NCBI GenBank assembly: GCA_009923125.1
Contig: RFUD01000041.1
Location: 1-11,017 of the forward strand
Direction: 5' to 3'
DNA length: 11,017 nucleotides
Origin: Planctomycetia bacterium
GTDB taxonomy: Bacteria; Planctomycetota; Planctomycetia; Pirellulales; UBA1268
A program made the translations under genes and the position numbers. Below are positions 1-6,670 of this stretch, piece after piece. Each line of letters begins with the position of its first letter. The first letter of the stretch is position 1. A model generated the notes under the pieces. That model was not told the DNA's origin, searched no databases, and was given only the letters and a program-made list of their open reading frames with translations.

Positions 1-782
1 ACATGTTCATCTCGGGCATGAACCCCGCGCTGGGCATCACGTTCATGGTTTCGACGATGATGATCGCCCTGCCGAGCGCGGTGAAGACGTTCAACTGGCT
101 GGGCACCATCTGGGGCGGCCGCATCCAGTTCACCACCGCGATGCTCTTCGCCCTGTCGTTCGTCTCGATGTTCATCATCGGCGGCCTGTCGGGCATCTTC
201 ATGGCCGCCACGCCGGTCGACATCTTCATCCACGACACCTACTTCATCGTGGCCCACTTCCACTACGTGCTGTTCGCCGGCACCGCGATGGGCGTGTTCG
301 CCGGGATCTACTACTGGTTCCCCAAGATGTTCGGCCGCACGATGAACGAGTTCTGGGGGAAGGTCCACTTCTTCCTCACCTTCCTGTTCATGAACGGCAC
401 GTTCTTCACGATGCACATCCTGGGGGCGGTCGGGTTCCCCCGCCGGCTCGCCGATGCGTACCACTACGAGACGTTTCACCACCTCCAACCGCTGAATGCG
501 TTCATGACCTGGTGTGCCATCGGGATGGTCGCCACGCAGATCATCTTCGCGGCGAACTTCTTCTGGAGCATGTTCTTCGGGCCGGTCGCGGGGCGGAACC
601 CGTGGAATGCCAACACGCTGGAGTGGACCGCTCCCAGCCCGCCGGGCCACGGCAACTTCGACTTCCAGCCGGTGGTCCACCGCGGTCCGTACGAGTACTC
701 CGTGCCGGGTATGGAGAAGGACCACCTCATGCAGACCGACCCTCCGAACGCGGCCGCCGCCGCGCTGGCGGCGGCGCACTGA
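1..782 (+). CDS. coxA: Cytochrome c oxidase subunit I, C-terminal part (5' end outside window)
   Basis: This is the catalytic subunit of an aa3/caa3-type heme-copper oxidase. It reduces O2 to water at the heme a3-CuB centre and pumps protons across the cytoplasmic membrane. About 259 residues are visible. The frame is open at base 1, and the first two bases fit the end of a His codon as in the family motif HHMF-x-x-GMNP, so the gene is partial. Counting from the Met at base 3, HDTYFIVAHFHYV (77-89) supplies the heme a3 ligand (H85) and the heme a ligand (H87). The LPSAVKTFNW stretch keeps the K-channel lysine (K27), with Ser where many homologues have Thr. LEWTAPSPP is the usual late motif. 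At least five hydrophobic segments are present. The family 'F-x-P-MH' motif reads FFTMH here. The tail is Ala-rich. Subunit II is expected upstream. Heme A synthase starts 10 bases after the stop. Confidence 0.97.
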   Translation, partial: MFISGMNPALGITFMVSTMMIALPSAVKTFNWLGTIWGGRIQFTTAMLFALSFVSMFIIGGLSGIFMAATPVDIFIHDTYFIVAHFHYVLFAGTAMGVFAGIYYWFPKMFGRTMNEFWGKVHFFLTFLFMNGTFFTMHILGAVGFPRRLADAYHYETFHHLQPLNAFMTWCAIGMVATQIIFAANFFWSMFFGPVAGRNPWNANTLEWTAPSPPGHGNFDFQPVVHRGPYEYSVPGMEKDHLMQTDPPNAAAAALAAAH

Positions 783-792
783 GCGTGGATGC

Positions 793-1746
793 ATGACCTC
801 AGCAGGCTTCAACTGGACGTTCCCGCTCGCCTGCCTGCTCGTGGGCGTGACGGCGGTGCTGCTCTGCTTCGGGGCCCTGGTCACGACCTATGACGCGGCC
901 ATGGCGGTGCCGGACTGGCCGGCCACCTACGGCCACAACATGTTCCTGTTCCCGTTCGCGGAGTGGTTCTTCGGCCCGTGGGACCTGTTCCTCGAGCACG
1001 GGCACAGGCTGCTCGGCGCGACCGTCGGCATCATCACGCTGGCGCTGGCGGCGGTCGTCTGGCTCCGCGAGCCGAGCGCCACGGTGCGGTCGCTCGTCGT
1101 GGCCGCGGTGCTGCTCGTGGTGCTGCAGGGGGCGCTCGGCGGAGCGCGGGTGCTGCTCGATGACAAGACGGTCGCCAAGGTCCATGCCTGCACCGGCCCG
1201 CTGTTCTTCGCCGTGACGGTGGCGGTGGCCGCGCTGGTGGCGAATCGGGCCCGCGCCGCCGCGCCATCCGGCCCGCTCGCCCTCCGCGTCACGGTGGCAC
1301 TCGCCGCCGCGGCCTACGTGCAGTTGGTGGCCGGCGCCCAGCTCCGCCACCTCGACGCGGCGACCATCACCCCGGCCACGTTCCGCTGGCTCGTGGCGTT
1401 TCACATCCTGGGCGCGGTGGCGGTCGCCGGACTGTCGTGGGCCGCCGTGCCGGTGTGCCGCAGGCAGGGCTCGCGGGCCGCCTTCCGCTGGGCGGTGGCG
1501 ATCGCCGCGTTGGTCGTGTGCCAACTGCTGCTCGGACTCGGGGCGTGGTTCGTCTCCTGGGGCGTGCCGTCGGGATTGCTGCCCGCCTCCTGGCTGCCGG
1601 CCGAGCCGATCGCGGCCCGCAGCCCGCGCGGCGCCCTCGTCGTCACCGGCCACGTGGTGCTCGGCATGCTGATCCTCGGCGGGTCCGTCGCGTTGGCGGT
1701 CGCCGCGGGGCTGTTCCACCGCCCCCGGGCAAGGGGGGTCGCATGA
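793..1746 (+). CDS. ctaA: Heme A synthase (COX15/CtaA family)
   Basis: This integral membrane enzyme oxidises the C8 methyl group of heme O to a formyl group, giving heme A for the adjacent oxidase. The protein is 317 aa with about eight hydrophobic segments, the normal two-bundle size for COX15/CtaA. The four family histidines are visible: H71 in EHGHR (E68, H69, H71), H131 in AKVHACTG, H204 in LVAFHILG and H287 in VTGHVVLG. AVPDWP at 38-43 matches the family signature near the first extracytoplasmic loop. I chose the ATG at 793. The frame is open further upstream, but that part overlaps coxA and reads as Arg/Ser-rich nonsense, whereas translation from 793 leads straight into the first membrane helix. 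No strong Shine-Dalgarno is seen. The stop overlaps the ctaB start (ATGA at 1743), which suggests translational coupling. Confidence 0.93.
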   Translation: MTSAGFNWTFPLACLLVGVTAVLLCFGALVTTYDAAMAVPDWPATYGHNMFLFPFAEWFFGPWDLFLEHGHRLLGATVGIITLALAAVVWLREPSATVRSLVVAAVLLVVLQGALGGARVLLDDKTVAKVHACTGPLFFAVTVAVAALVANRARAAAPSGPLALRVTVALAAAAYVQLVAGAQLRHLDAATITPATFRWLVAFHILGAVAVAGLSWAAVPVCRRQGSRAAFRWAVAIAALVVCQLLLGLGAWFVSWGVPSGLLPASWLPAEPIAARSPRGALVVTGHVVLGMLILGGSVALAVAAGLFHRPRARGVA

Positions 1747-2723
1747 GCAACGTCTCGCCGCTGTCGATGGCGGAGCCCGCGGTGCTCATCCAGCCCACGG
1801 AGTCCGATGCCGAGATCGCGCGGCTGCGGGCGGGCGTCGGAGCGGCCATCGGCGACCTGTCGCGTCTTACCCGGCCGCGGATCGCGCTCATGGTCCTGGC
1901 GACGGTGGTCACCGCCTACTGGCTCACCGGCGGTGACCGCGGCGGCGGCGTGCACCTGCTGGGCCTGCTCGCCGGCACCGCCCTCGTCGCCGCCAGTTCG
2001 AGCATCGCCAACCAGATCCTGGAGCGCGACACCGACCGGCTCATGCCGCGCACGGCCCGGCGGCCGATCGCGGCGGGTCGGCTCTCCGTCGCCGGCGGCT
2101 GGGTGATCACCGCGGTGTCCCTCGCGGCGGGCACGGCACTGGCGACGGCGTCCGCCGGATGGGCCGCGGCGTCCGCGGCCGTGGCGACCTGGCTCTTGTA
2201 CGTGATCGTCTACACGCCGCTCAAGAAACGCACGCCGCTCAACACGGCCGTCGGGGCGGTCGCCGGGGCGCTGCCGGTGGCGATCGGCTGGCTCGCGGCC
2301 GACGGCCCGGCAAGGCTCGCCGCCGGTGAGGCCGCCGGAGGCCTGACGGCCGCCGCCCTGGCGACCGTGCTGTACCTCTGGCAATTTCCCCACTTCATGG
2401 CGATCGCCTGGCTTTACCGTAGGCAGTACGCCGCCGCCGGGCTGCGAATGCTGACCGTGGACGATCCCAGCGGGCTGCGGGCCGCGGGCCAGTCGCTCGC
2501 GGCCGCCCTGGCGATGATCCCGGTGAGCCTCGTGCTCGCGGTGCCGTCGGGCAGCGTGCGGCTGTTTCTGGCTGCGGCCGTGGCCGCCCTGGTGTATTGT
2601 GGTGCCGCGGTCGGGTTCGCCATCCGGCGGGACGACGCCTCCGCCCGCAGCCTGCTGCTCGTTTCACTCGGCTCCCTGCTGGCCCTGCTCACCGCCGCGG
2701 TGCTGTTCGGTCAGCCTCGTTGA
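1743..2723 (+). CDS. ctaB: Protoheme IX farnesyltransferase (heme O synthase)
   Basis: This UbiA-superfamily membrane prenyltransferase transfers a farnesyl group to heme B to make heme O, the substrate of the neighbouring heme A synthase. The protein is 326 aa, slightly longer than the usual 280-310 because of an N-terminal extension of about 40 hydrophilic residues. LTRPRIALM (42-50) is the start of the conserved core. The first Asp-rich motif reads NQILERDTDRLMPRT (90-104), with Glu at position 94 where many homologues have Asp. It is followed by RRPIAAGRL. YTPLKKRTPLNT (157-168) and the second signature around LWQFPHFMAIAWLYR (212-226) are intact. The ATG at 1743 is chosen because it forms the ATGA overlap with ctaA; the open frame further upstream is ctaA shadow. 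About eight to nine membrane helices are expected. Confidence 0.95.
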   Translation: MSNVSPLSMAEPAVLIQPTESDAEIARLRAGVGAAIGDLSRLTRPRIALMVLATVVTAYWLTGGDRGGGVHLLGLLAGTALVAASSSIANQILERDTDRLMPRTARRPIAAGRLSVAGGWVITAVSLAAGTALATASAGWAAASAAVATWLLYVIVYTPLKKRTPLNTAVGAVAGALPVAIGWLAADGPARLAAGEAAGGLTAAALATVLYLWQFPHFMAIAWLYRRQYAAAGLRMLTVDDPSGLRAAGQSLAAALAMIPVSLVLAVPSGSVRLFLAAAVAALVYCGAAVGFAIRRDDASARSLLLVSLGSLLALLTAAVLFGQPR

Positions 2724-2743
2724 ACTCCCCACTCCCCACCCGA

Positions 2744-2755
2744 TTCCGGCCGGAA
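2744..2755. repeat. 12-bp perfect palindrome upstream of coxC
   Basis: TTCCGGCCGGAA is a perfect inverted repeat in the 37-base gap between ctaB and coxC, five bases before the coxC ATG. Two tandem ACTCCCC copies precede it (2724-2737). No purine-rich Shine-Dalgarno is visible in the gap, so the palindrome occupies the ribosome-binding position. It may be an operator, a weak RNA hairpin or chance in GC-rich DNA. Confidence 0.35.
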
Positions 2756-2760
2756 CCGTC

Positions 2761-3729
2761 ATGAACGCCTCCGCGATCTCGATCCCCCACGACCCCGACC
2801 ACCACGGAGGCGATCACGGCCACCACGGCCACGTCACGCTCCAGTACCAGCCCGGCCTGCCGCTGTCGAAGGGCAAGCTGATCATGTGGCTGTTCCTGTC
2901 CACCGAGATCATGTTCTTCGCAGCCCTGCTCGGCAGCTACGTCGTGCTCCGATTCGGTGCGGCGGTGTGGCCGAAACCGCACCACGTCCACTTGTCGGAG
3001 CCCATCGGGGCGTTCAACACGTTCGTGCTCATCTGCTCCAGCGTCACGATCGTGCTCGCGCTCGAAGCCGCCCGCGCCAACAAGACGGGGCTCGCCAAGA
3101 TGTGGATGGTGCTCACGCTCGCCCTGGGCACGCTGTTCCTCGGGGTGAAGGCCTTCGAGTACCAAGCCAAGTTCTCGCACGGCATCTACCCCTGGTCGCC
3201 CCGCAGCCGGGTGTTCGAGAAACCGGACCTGTACTACGGTTCGGCGGTCCGGGCCCGCCTGGGCGAGCCGGCGATGATCGACCGGCTGAAGGAACTCGAC
3301 GAGACTCCCGAGGACAAGCTCTCGCCCGAGGAGATCTCGGCCCGGCGGCGGCTCAAGCAGGTTCGGGAGATGGTCGCCAGCCCCGACCAGCAGCCGTTCG
3401 ACCTGGCCGTCGTGGCCGATCAGGTGATGCCCCTGCCCGCCGACGGCGCCGGCGCCCATGGCGGCCACGGCCCCCACGGCCTCAACGACACGTTCCCGTG
3501 GCTCAAACTGCCCGCCGTCATCCCCGGCGGCAACATGTGGGCCAGCACCTACTTCTTCCTCACCGGGTTCCACGCCATCCACGTGCTCGTGGGCCTGATC
3601 GTGTTCGCGATCCTGCTGCTGTATCGCCTCGGACCGAAGCGGGCCGGCATGATCGAGAACGCCGGCCTGTACTGGCACTTCGTCGATCTCGTGTGGATTT
3701 TCCTGTTTCCGCTGCTCTACCTGTTCTGA
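2761..3729 (+). CDS. coxC: Cytochrome c oxidase subunit III with a large hydrophilic insert
   Basis: This is the structural membrane subunit III of the aa3/caa3 oxidase, which stabilises subunit I and its proton uptake. The protein is 322 aa. The N-terminus is His-rich (HDPDHHGGDHGHHGH, 10-24). GKLIMWLFLSTEIMFF (38-53) is the usual first helix with its conserved Glu (E49). Helices follow around 85-103 and 112-130. After SHGIYPW (139-145) about 110 mostly charged residues intervene, including a His/Gly tract at 231-240. The core then resumes at GGNMWASTYFF, with GFHAIHVLVG (269-278) and the terminal YWHFVDLVWIFLF (304-316). The ATG at 2761 is chosen because the His-rich leader precedes the first helix in the usual way; the frame is open further upstream but overlaps ctaB. 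Without the insert, the length is that of a short five-helix subunit III. Confidence 0.95.
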   Translation: MNASAISIPHDPDHHGGDHGHHGHVTLQYQPGLPLSKGKLIMWLFLSTEIMFFAALLGSYVVLRFGAAVWPKPHHVHLSEPIGAFNTFVLICSSVTIVLALEAARANKTGLAKMWMVLTLALGTLFLGVKAFEYQAKFSHGIYPWSPRSRVFEKPDLYYGSAVRARLGEPAMIDRLKELDETPEDKLSPEEISARRRLKQVREMVASPDQQPFDLAVVADQVMPLPADGAGAHGGHGPHGLNDTFPWLKLPAVIPGGNMWASTYFFLTGFHAIHVLVGLIVFAILLLYRLGPKRAGMIENAGLYWHFVDLVWIFLFPLLYLF

Positions 3730-3752
3730 CCCGCATCCAGCATCACTCGCCC

Positions 3753-3758
3753 GAGGAA
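3753..3758 (+). promoter_or_regulatory. Ribosome binding site of the subunit IV gene
   Basis: GAGGAA lies four bases before the ATG at 3763 (six counting from the GAGG core). It is a clear Shine-Dalgarno match that fixes this start within the 33-base gap after coxC. Confidence 0.7.
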
Positions 3759-3762
3759 CCTC

Positions 3763-4251
3763 ATGACACACCACGCGCACGACCCTCACGGCCCCGTCAC
3801 ACGGGCGGGCGAGACCGCCGACGAGACGCTGGAGCATGCCGCGCAGGGCCACGAAGACGGCCACGGCCACGGCGGGGTCGGCAAATACCTGCTCGTGTTC
3901 GCGGCGTTGTGCGGGCTGACGACGATGTCGTTTCTCACCTACTCGTCGTTCTGGCCGTGGCGCGACGAGCCGCACGTCGGCTGGGCGTTCATGATGGCCG
4001 TCTCCTGCACCAAGGCGATGCTGGTGGTGCTGTTCTTCATGCACGTGCTGTGGGAGGCCAATTGGAAGTACGTGCTCACGATCCCGGCCGCGATGATGGC
4101 GGTGTTCCTCGCCATCATGCTCGTGCCGGACGTCGGCCTGCGGAACCGCATGGTGGCGCAGGAGCGGGCCCTGCACATGGCCCGCCAGTCGGACGTGCGG
4201 CTGCTGCAGCAGGCCGCCGAGGCGAAGCTCCTGTCGGATCAGGCGCACTAG
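3763..4251 (+). CDS. Cytochrome c oxidase subunit IV, caa3/cyoD-like (COX4_pro)
   Basis: This small membrane subunit belongs to a prokaryotic caa3-type oxidase. The protein is 162 aa. Its N-terminus is His-rich (HHAHDPHG at 3-10, HEDGHGHGG at 30-38). Three hydrophobic helices follow, at about 41-60, 72-94 and 103-123. The signature SCTKAMLVVLFFMHVLWE (81-98), followed by WKYVL, is characteristic of the COX4_pro family, which has the typical pattern K-x(5,8)-FMH-x-x-x-E. A hydrophilic, probably helical tail of about 37 residues after the third helix (RNRMVAQERALHMARQ and on) is longer than in most relatives. Its place directly after coxC agrees with the assignment. Its stop codon shares one base with a possible GTG start of the next gene. 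Confidence 0.88.
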   Translation: MTHHAHDPHGPVTRAGETADETLEHAAQGHEDGHGHGGVGKYLLVFAALCGLTTMSFLTYSSFWPWRDEPHVGWAFMMAVSCTKAMLVVLFFMHVLWEANWKYVLTIPAAMMAVFLAIMLVPDVGLRNRMVAQERALHMARQSDVRLLQQAAEAKLLSDQAH

Positions 4252-4256
4252 TGGGC

Positions 4257-4919
4257 ATGCGGATCGCGCATCTCAGTCGCGGGGGTTCGGGGCTGCCCAC
4301 GCCCCGTCGCCGGACGTTCGCTGTGGCCCTCCTCGCCCTCGCGTTCGGGCTTGGCTGCTCGAAGCCGCCGGAGCGGGCGATTGATCGGCCCCTCGGGGCG
4401 AAGCCCGAACCGCCGCAGCCGGTCGTCGAAAAGGTCGAGCCCGGCAAGCCGGCGGCGCCGTTCACGCTCACCGACCAGCGGGGCGAGCCCTTCGACTCGG
4501 CGAGCCTGAAGGGAAAGGTGTGGCTCGGGAGCGTCTTCTTCTCGAACTGCCCCGGCCCCTGTTTCCGGGAGAATCAGGCGATCGCCGACATCCTCCGCGA
4601 GATCGACGATCCCGAGTTCGTCGCCGTGAGCCTGACGTGCGACCCCGACAACGACACCCCCGACGTCCTGCGCCGCTATGCAGACCGTTTCGAGGCCAAA
4701 CCCGAACGCTGGAAGTTCCTCACCGGCGACATGGCCGTGATCCGGAAAGTGGCCAACGAGACGTTCTTCCTGCCGGCGGAGGTGGGCGTGCACTCCGAGC
4801 GTGGCGTGGTGTTCGACCGCGAGGGTCGGCTCCGCGGCGGTTACCACCTGCTGCAGCCGGACCGCGTCGAACTGCTCAAGAAACTGATTCGTGACGTGCT
4901 TGCGGAGGCGAAACCATGA
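4257..4919 (+). CDS. SCO1/SenC-type copper-delivery thioredoxin-fold lipoprotein
   Basis: This is a likely copper chaperone or thiol reductant for the CuA site of subunit II, acting on the outer face of the cytoplasmic membrane. The protein is 220 aa. A hydrophobic leader (21-33) ends in GLGC, so C34 is a probable lipidation site, although the box lacks the usual Leu at -3. A Pro-rich linker leads to a thioredoxin-like domain from about residue 62 (PGKPAAPFTLTDQRG). The copper-binding Cys pair is C98-PGP-C102, and the third ligand is probably H179 in GVHSERG. The family stretch SLTCDPDNDTPDVL (125-138) is present, with an extra Cys at 128. ATG 4257 is chosen; a GTG at 4251 would add two residues and overlap the previous stop by one base. 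The frame is open far upstream, but that part is coxC/subunit IV shadow. Its stop overlaps the DUF420 start (ATGA). Confidence 0.9.
   Translation: MRIAHLSRGGSGLPTPRRRTFAVALLALAFGLGCSKPPERAIDRPLGAKPEPPQPVVEKVEPGKPAAPFTLTDQRGEPFDSASLKGKVWLGSVFFSNCPGPCFRENQAIADILREIDDPEFVAVSLTCDPDNDTPDVLRRYADRFEAKPERWKFLTGDMAVIRKVANETFFLPAEVGVHSERGVVFDREGRLRGGYHLLQPDRVELLKKLIRDVLAEAKP
4904..4908 (+). promoter_or_regulatory. Ribosome binding site of the DUF420 gene
   Basis: GGAGG is a full anti-16S match seven bases before the ATG at 4916 and lies inside the end of the SCO-like gene. It confirms the ATGA-overlap start. Confidence 0.75.
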
Positions 4920-5377
4920 ACGGCCTTTCGGCGGTGCACCCCCTGGCCACGACCAATGCCGTGCTCAACGCGGTCTCGACGCTGCTGCTCGTCGCCGGGT
5001 GGATCGCGATCGCGCGGGGCCAGTGGCGCGTGCACCGCGCCGCGATGATCGCCGCCTTCGCCGTGTCGGCGGTGTTTCTGGTGTGCTACCTGACGTACCA
5101 CTACCTCGTGGGCCACGTGCCATTTCGCGGCCAGGGCGCGGTCCGCACCGTGTATTTCACGATCCTGATCACGCACATCGTGCTCGCGGTGTTCGTCCCG
5201 ATCCTGGCGCTGCGGATGTTCTTCCTGGCCTGGAAGGGCCGCTGGGAGGCCCACCGCCGCCTGGGCAGGATCACCATGCCGATCTGGCTCTACGTGTCCG
5301 TCACCGGCGTCGTGATTTACGCGATGCTCTACCACCTGTTTCCCGGAGCCGCCCCCGCGGCGGCGGCCGGCCTATAA
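4916..5377 (+). CDS. DUF420 membrane protein, CtaM/YozB-like oxidase assembly factor
   Basis: The protein is 153 aa with four hydrophobic segments (about 12-34, 43-66, 79-103, 120-142), the size and layout of the DUF420 family. Family members CtaM of Staphylococcus aureus and YozB of Bacillus are linked to function of heme-A-containing oxidases; the exact step is not something I can read here. Conserved-looking histidines lie in or next to the helices: H8, H40 (WRVHRAAM), H62 (LTYHYLVGH, with H67), H87 (LITHIVLA), H113 and H140. They could bind heme or copper. The phrase HPLATTNAVLNA at the N-terminus matches the family start. The gene overlaps the SCO-like gene by four bases and has its own strong Shine-Dalgarno. 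A role in assembling the adjacent oxidase is therefore likely. Confidence 0.85.
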   Translation: MNGLSAVHPLATTNAVLNAVSTLLLVAGWIAIARGQWRVHRAAMIAAFAVSAVFLVCYLTYHYLVGHVPFRGQGAVRTVYFTILITHIVLAVFVPILALRMFFLAWKGRWEAHRRLGRITMPIWLYVSVTGVVIYAMLYHLFPGAAPAAAAGL

Positions 5378-5386
5378 TTCGGGCAT

Positions 5387-5391
5387 GGGAG
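5387..5391 (+). promoter_or_regulatory. Possible ribosome binding site for the inner start of the CxxC protein
   Basis: GGGAG lies eight bases before the ATG at 5400. It would favour that start over the ATG at 5385, which has no purine-rich sequence at the right distance. Confidence 0.45.
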
Positions 5392-5399
5392 ATTCCGGC

Positions 5400-5687
5400 A
5401 TGAGGTTTCGCGGCCTCGCCACCGCCTGCCTGCTCGTCGCCGCCTTCACCGCGGCCGAGGCGTTCGGCTGCCCCAACTGCAAGGACGGCCTCGCCGCCAG
5501 CGATCCCGAAGGGATGAATCTCGCCCGCGGCTACTTCTACAGCATCCTGATCATGCTCGCGATGCCCTTCACGCTGGTCAGTTCGTTCGGAGTCTATGTG
5601 TGGCGCGAGATGCGGAGGCAGCAGCGGGAGCAGTCGGCCGGCGGCCCGAACTCCGCACCTGTCACGCGCGGCGCGGCGGAATCGTGA
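5400..5687 (+). CDS. Small exported or membrane protein with a CPNC motif, function unknown
   Basis: The protein is 95 aa from ATG 5400, or 100 aa if the ATG at 5385 is used. I prefer 5400 because of the GGGAG upstream and because it gives a compact signal sequence (MRFRG, then a hydrophobic run to TAAEA). Just after the predicted cleavage region comes GCPNCKDG, a CxxC pair on the extracytoplasmic side if the leader is cleaved or acts as an anchor. A second hydrophobic helix (about SILIMLAMPFTLVSSFGVYV) is followed by a basic, hydrophilic tail. No family is recognised. The CxxC pair and the position after a SCO-like and a DUF420 gene suggest metal or thiol chemistry in oxidase assembly, but that is inference. 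The end overlaps the next gene by four bases (GTGA). Confidence 0.75.
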   Translation: MRFRGLATACLLVAAFTAAEAFGCPNCKDGLAASDPEGMNLARGYFYSILIMLAMPFTLVSSFGVYVWREMRRQQREQSAGGPNSAPVTRGAAES

Positions 5688-6670
5688 ACCGGCCGGCGCC
5701 GCGCAACTACCTGGCCGGTGCGGAGCGCCGGCGGTTGTTCTGGCGGTTCATGCCGCCCGCCCTGTTGGTGTTCCTCGCGCTCGGCTGGATCGAGCGGGCC
5801 TGGTTGAGGCCGCCTCCCGTGGCGGACGTCCGGCAGGTGGACACTCGACTCAAGGATGCACATCTCGAACGCACGGTCACGGACGCGGTGGTGATCGAGG
5901 CGGAGCCGGAGCCGTTCGTCGCCGAGGCGGAGGAGGTGGGGGCGTCGGCCAGCAGTCTCGCCGAGGTCCGCGATGACACGGTCTTCCGACCCGACGACGA
6001 GGACGCGTGGTTCCAGATCTGGATGACGCTGCGGTCGGGTGACGCGGCGTCCCTCCGGCGGTCGGACGCCCGCCGCGTGAGTTTCATCGAGCTGTTCGGC
6101 CAGCCGAAGAGTTTCCGCGGCCGATTGGTCCGGTTCTCCGGGACGGTGCACCGCCTCCAGCGGGTCGAGGCACCCCCCAACGGCTACGACATCAACGCCT
6201 ACTGGCAGGCCTGGGTCGAGCCCGACGACGGCCCGGCCTCGCCGATCGTCGTCTACTTTCTGCGGCTGCCGGCCGGGATGCCCACGGGCATGCAGGTCCG
6301 GGAGCCGGTGGAGGTCGTGGGCTACTTCTTCAAGCGTTGGGCGTACGAGGCCAAGGACACGATCCGAACCGCGCCGCTCGTGATGGCCCTGGAGCCGGAT
6401 TGGCGGCCGCTGAAACAGCCGCCGCCGGGCGGAACCGGCCTGGGCGGCTACGCGCTGGCCGCGATGGCGGGCCTCGTGGTGGCGACGCTGCTGGCGATGC
6501 GGCTGGCGGCCCGGGGACCGTTGCCCAAGCCGGAGCCGCCACCCGAAAATCTCTCGGCGACGCTCGCCGACGACGACATTGTCTCACCCGCCGAGGCGCT
6601 CGGCCGCATGGCCGCAGAAGCGAAAGTCGCGCGGGCACCGCCCCCGGTCCCCGAGGAGCCGTTTCCGTGA
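5684..6670 (+). CDS. Unknown membrane-anchored protein with one beta-rich (possibly OB-like) module
   Basis: No named family is recognised. The protein is 328 aa from GTG 5684, which makes a 4-base overlap with the previous stop; the open frame upstream is shadow of the CxxC gene. A basic N-terminus leads to a membrane helix at about 24-41. An acidic linker follows (65-105), then a helical stretch with DDEDAWFQIW (104-113) and a strand-rich region from FRGRLVRFSGTVHR (144-157). The signature LPAGMPTG is at 195-202, EPVEVVGYFFKRWAY at 207-221 and TAPLVMALEPDW at 229-240. A second helix spans about 253-273 and a Pro/Glu-rich tail ends the protein. The module between the two helices would be extracytoplasmic if both ends face the cytoplasm. 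The same module occurs in the next gene, so the two are paralogues. Confidence 0.85.
   Translation: MNRPAPRNYLAGAERRRLFWRFMPPALLVFLALGWIERAWLRPPPVADVRQVDTRLKDAHLERTVTDAVVIEAEPEPFVAEAEEVGASASSLAEVRDDTVFRPDDEDAWFQIWMTLRSGDAASLRRSDARRVSFIELFGQPKSFRGRLVRFSGTVHRLQRVEAPPNGYDINAYWQAWVEPDDGPASPIVVYFLRLPAGMPTGMQVREPVEVVGYFFKRWAYEAKDTIRTAPLVMALEPDWRPLKQPPPGGTGLGGYALAAMAGLVVATLLAMRLAARGPLPKPEPPPENLSATLADDDIVSPAEALGRMAAEAKVARAPPPVPEEPFP
6653..6658 (+). promoter_or_regulatory. Ribosome binding site supporting the GTG start at 6667
   Basis: GAGGAG lies eight bases before GTG 6667, inside the end of the preceding gene. It supports the overlapping GTG over the in-frame ATG at 6694. Confidence 0.6.

Noticed and set aside
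2689..4248. 519-codon minus-strand open frame opposite coxC and subunit IV
   Set aside because: It is antisense to two recognisable oxidase subunits and has low-complexity composition.
2886..4256. Long + strand extension upstream of the SCO-like protein
   Set aside because: It is in frame with the SCO gene but overlaps coxC and subunit IV in another frame and has Arg/Pro-rich shadow composition; the real start is near 4257.
5373..5378. TATAAT resembling a -10 box
   Set aside because: It overlaps the DUF420 stop codon, has no -35 partner at 16-18 bases and lies only seven bases before the possible ATG at 5385. It is most likely chance.
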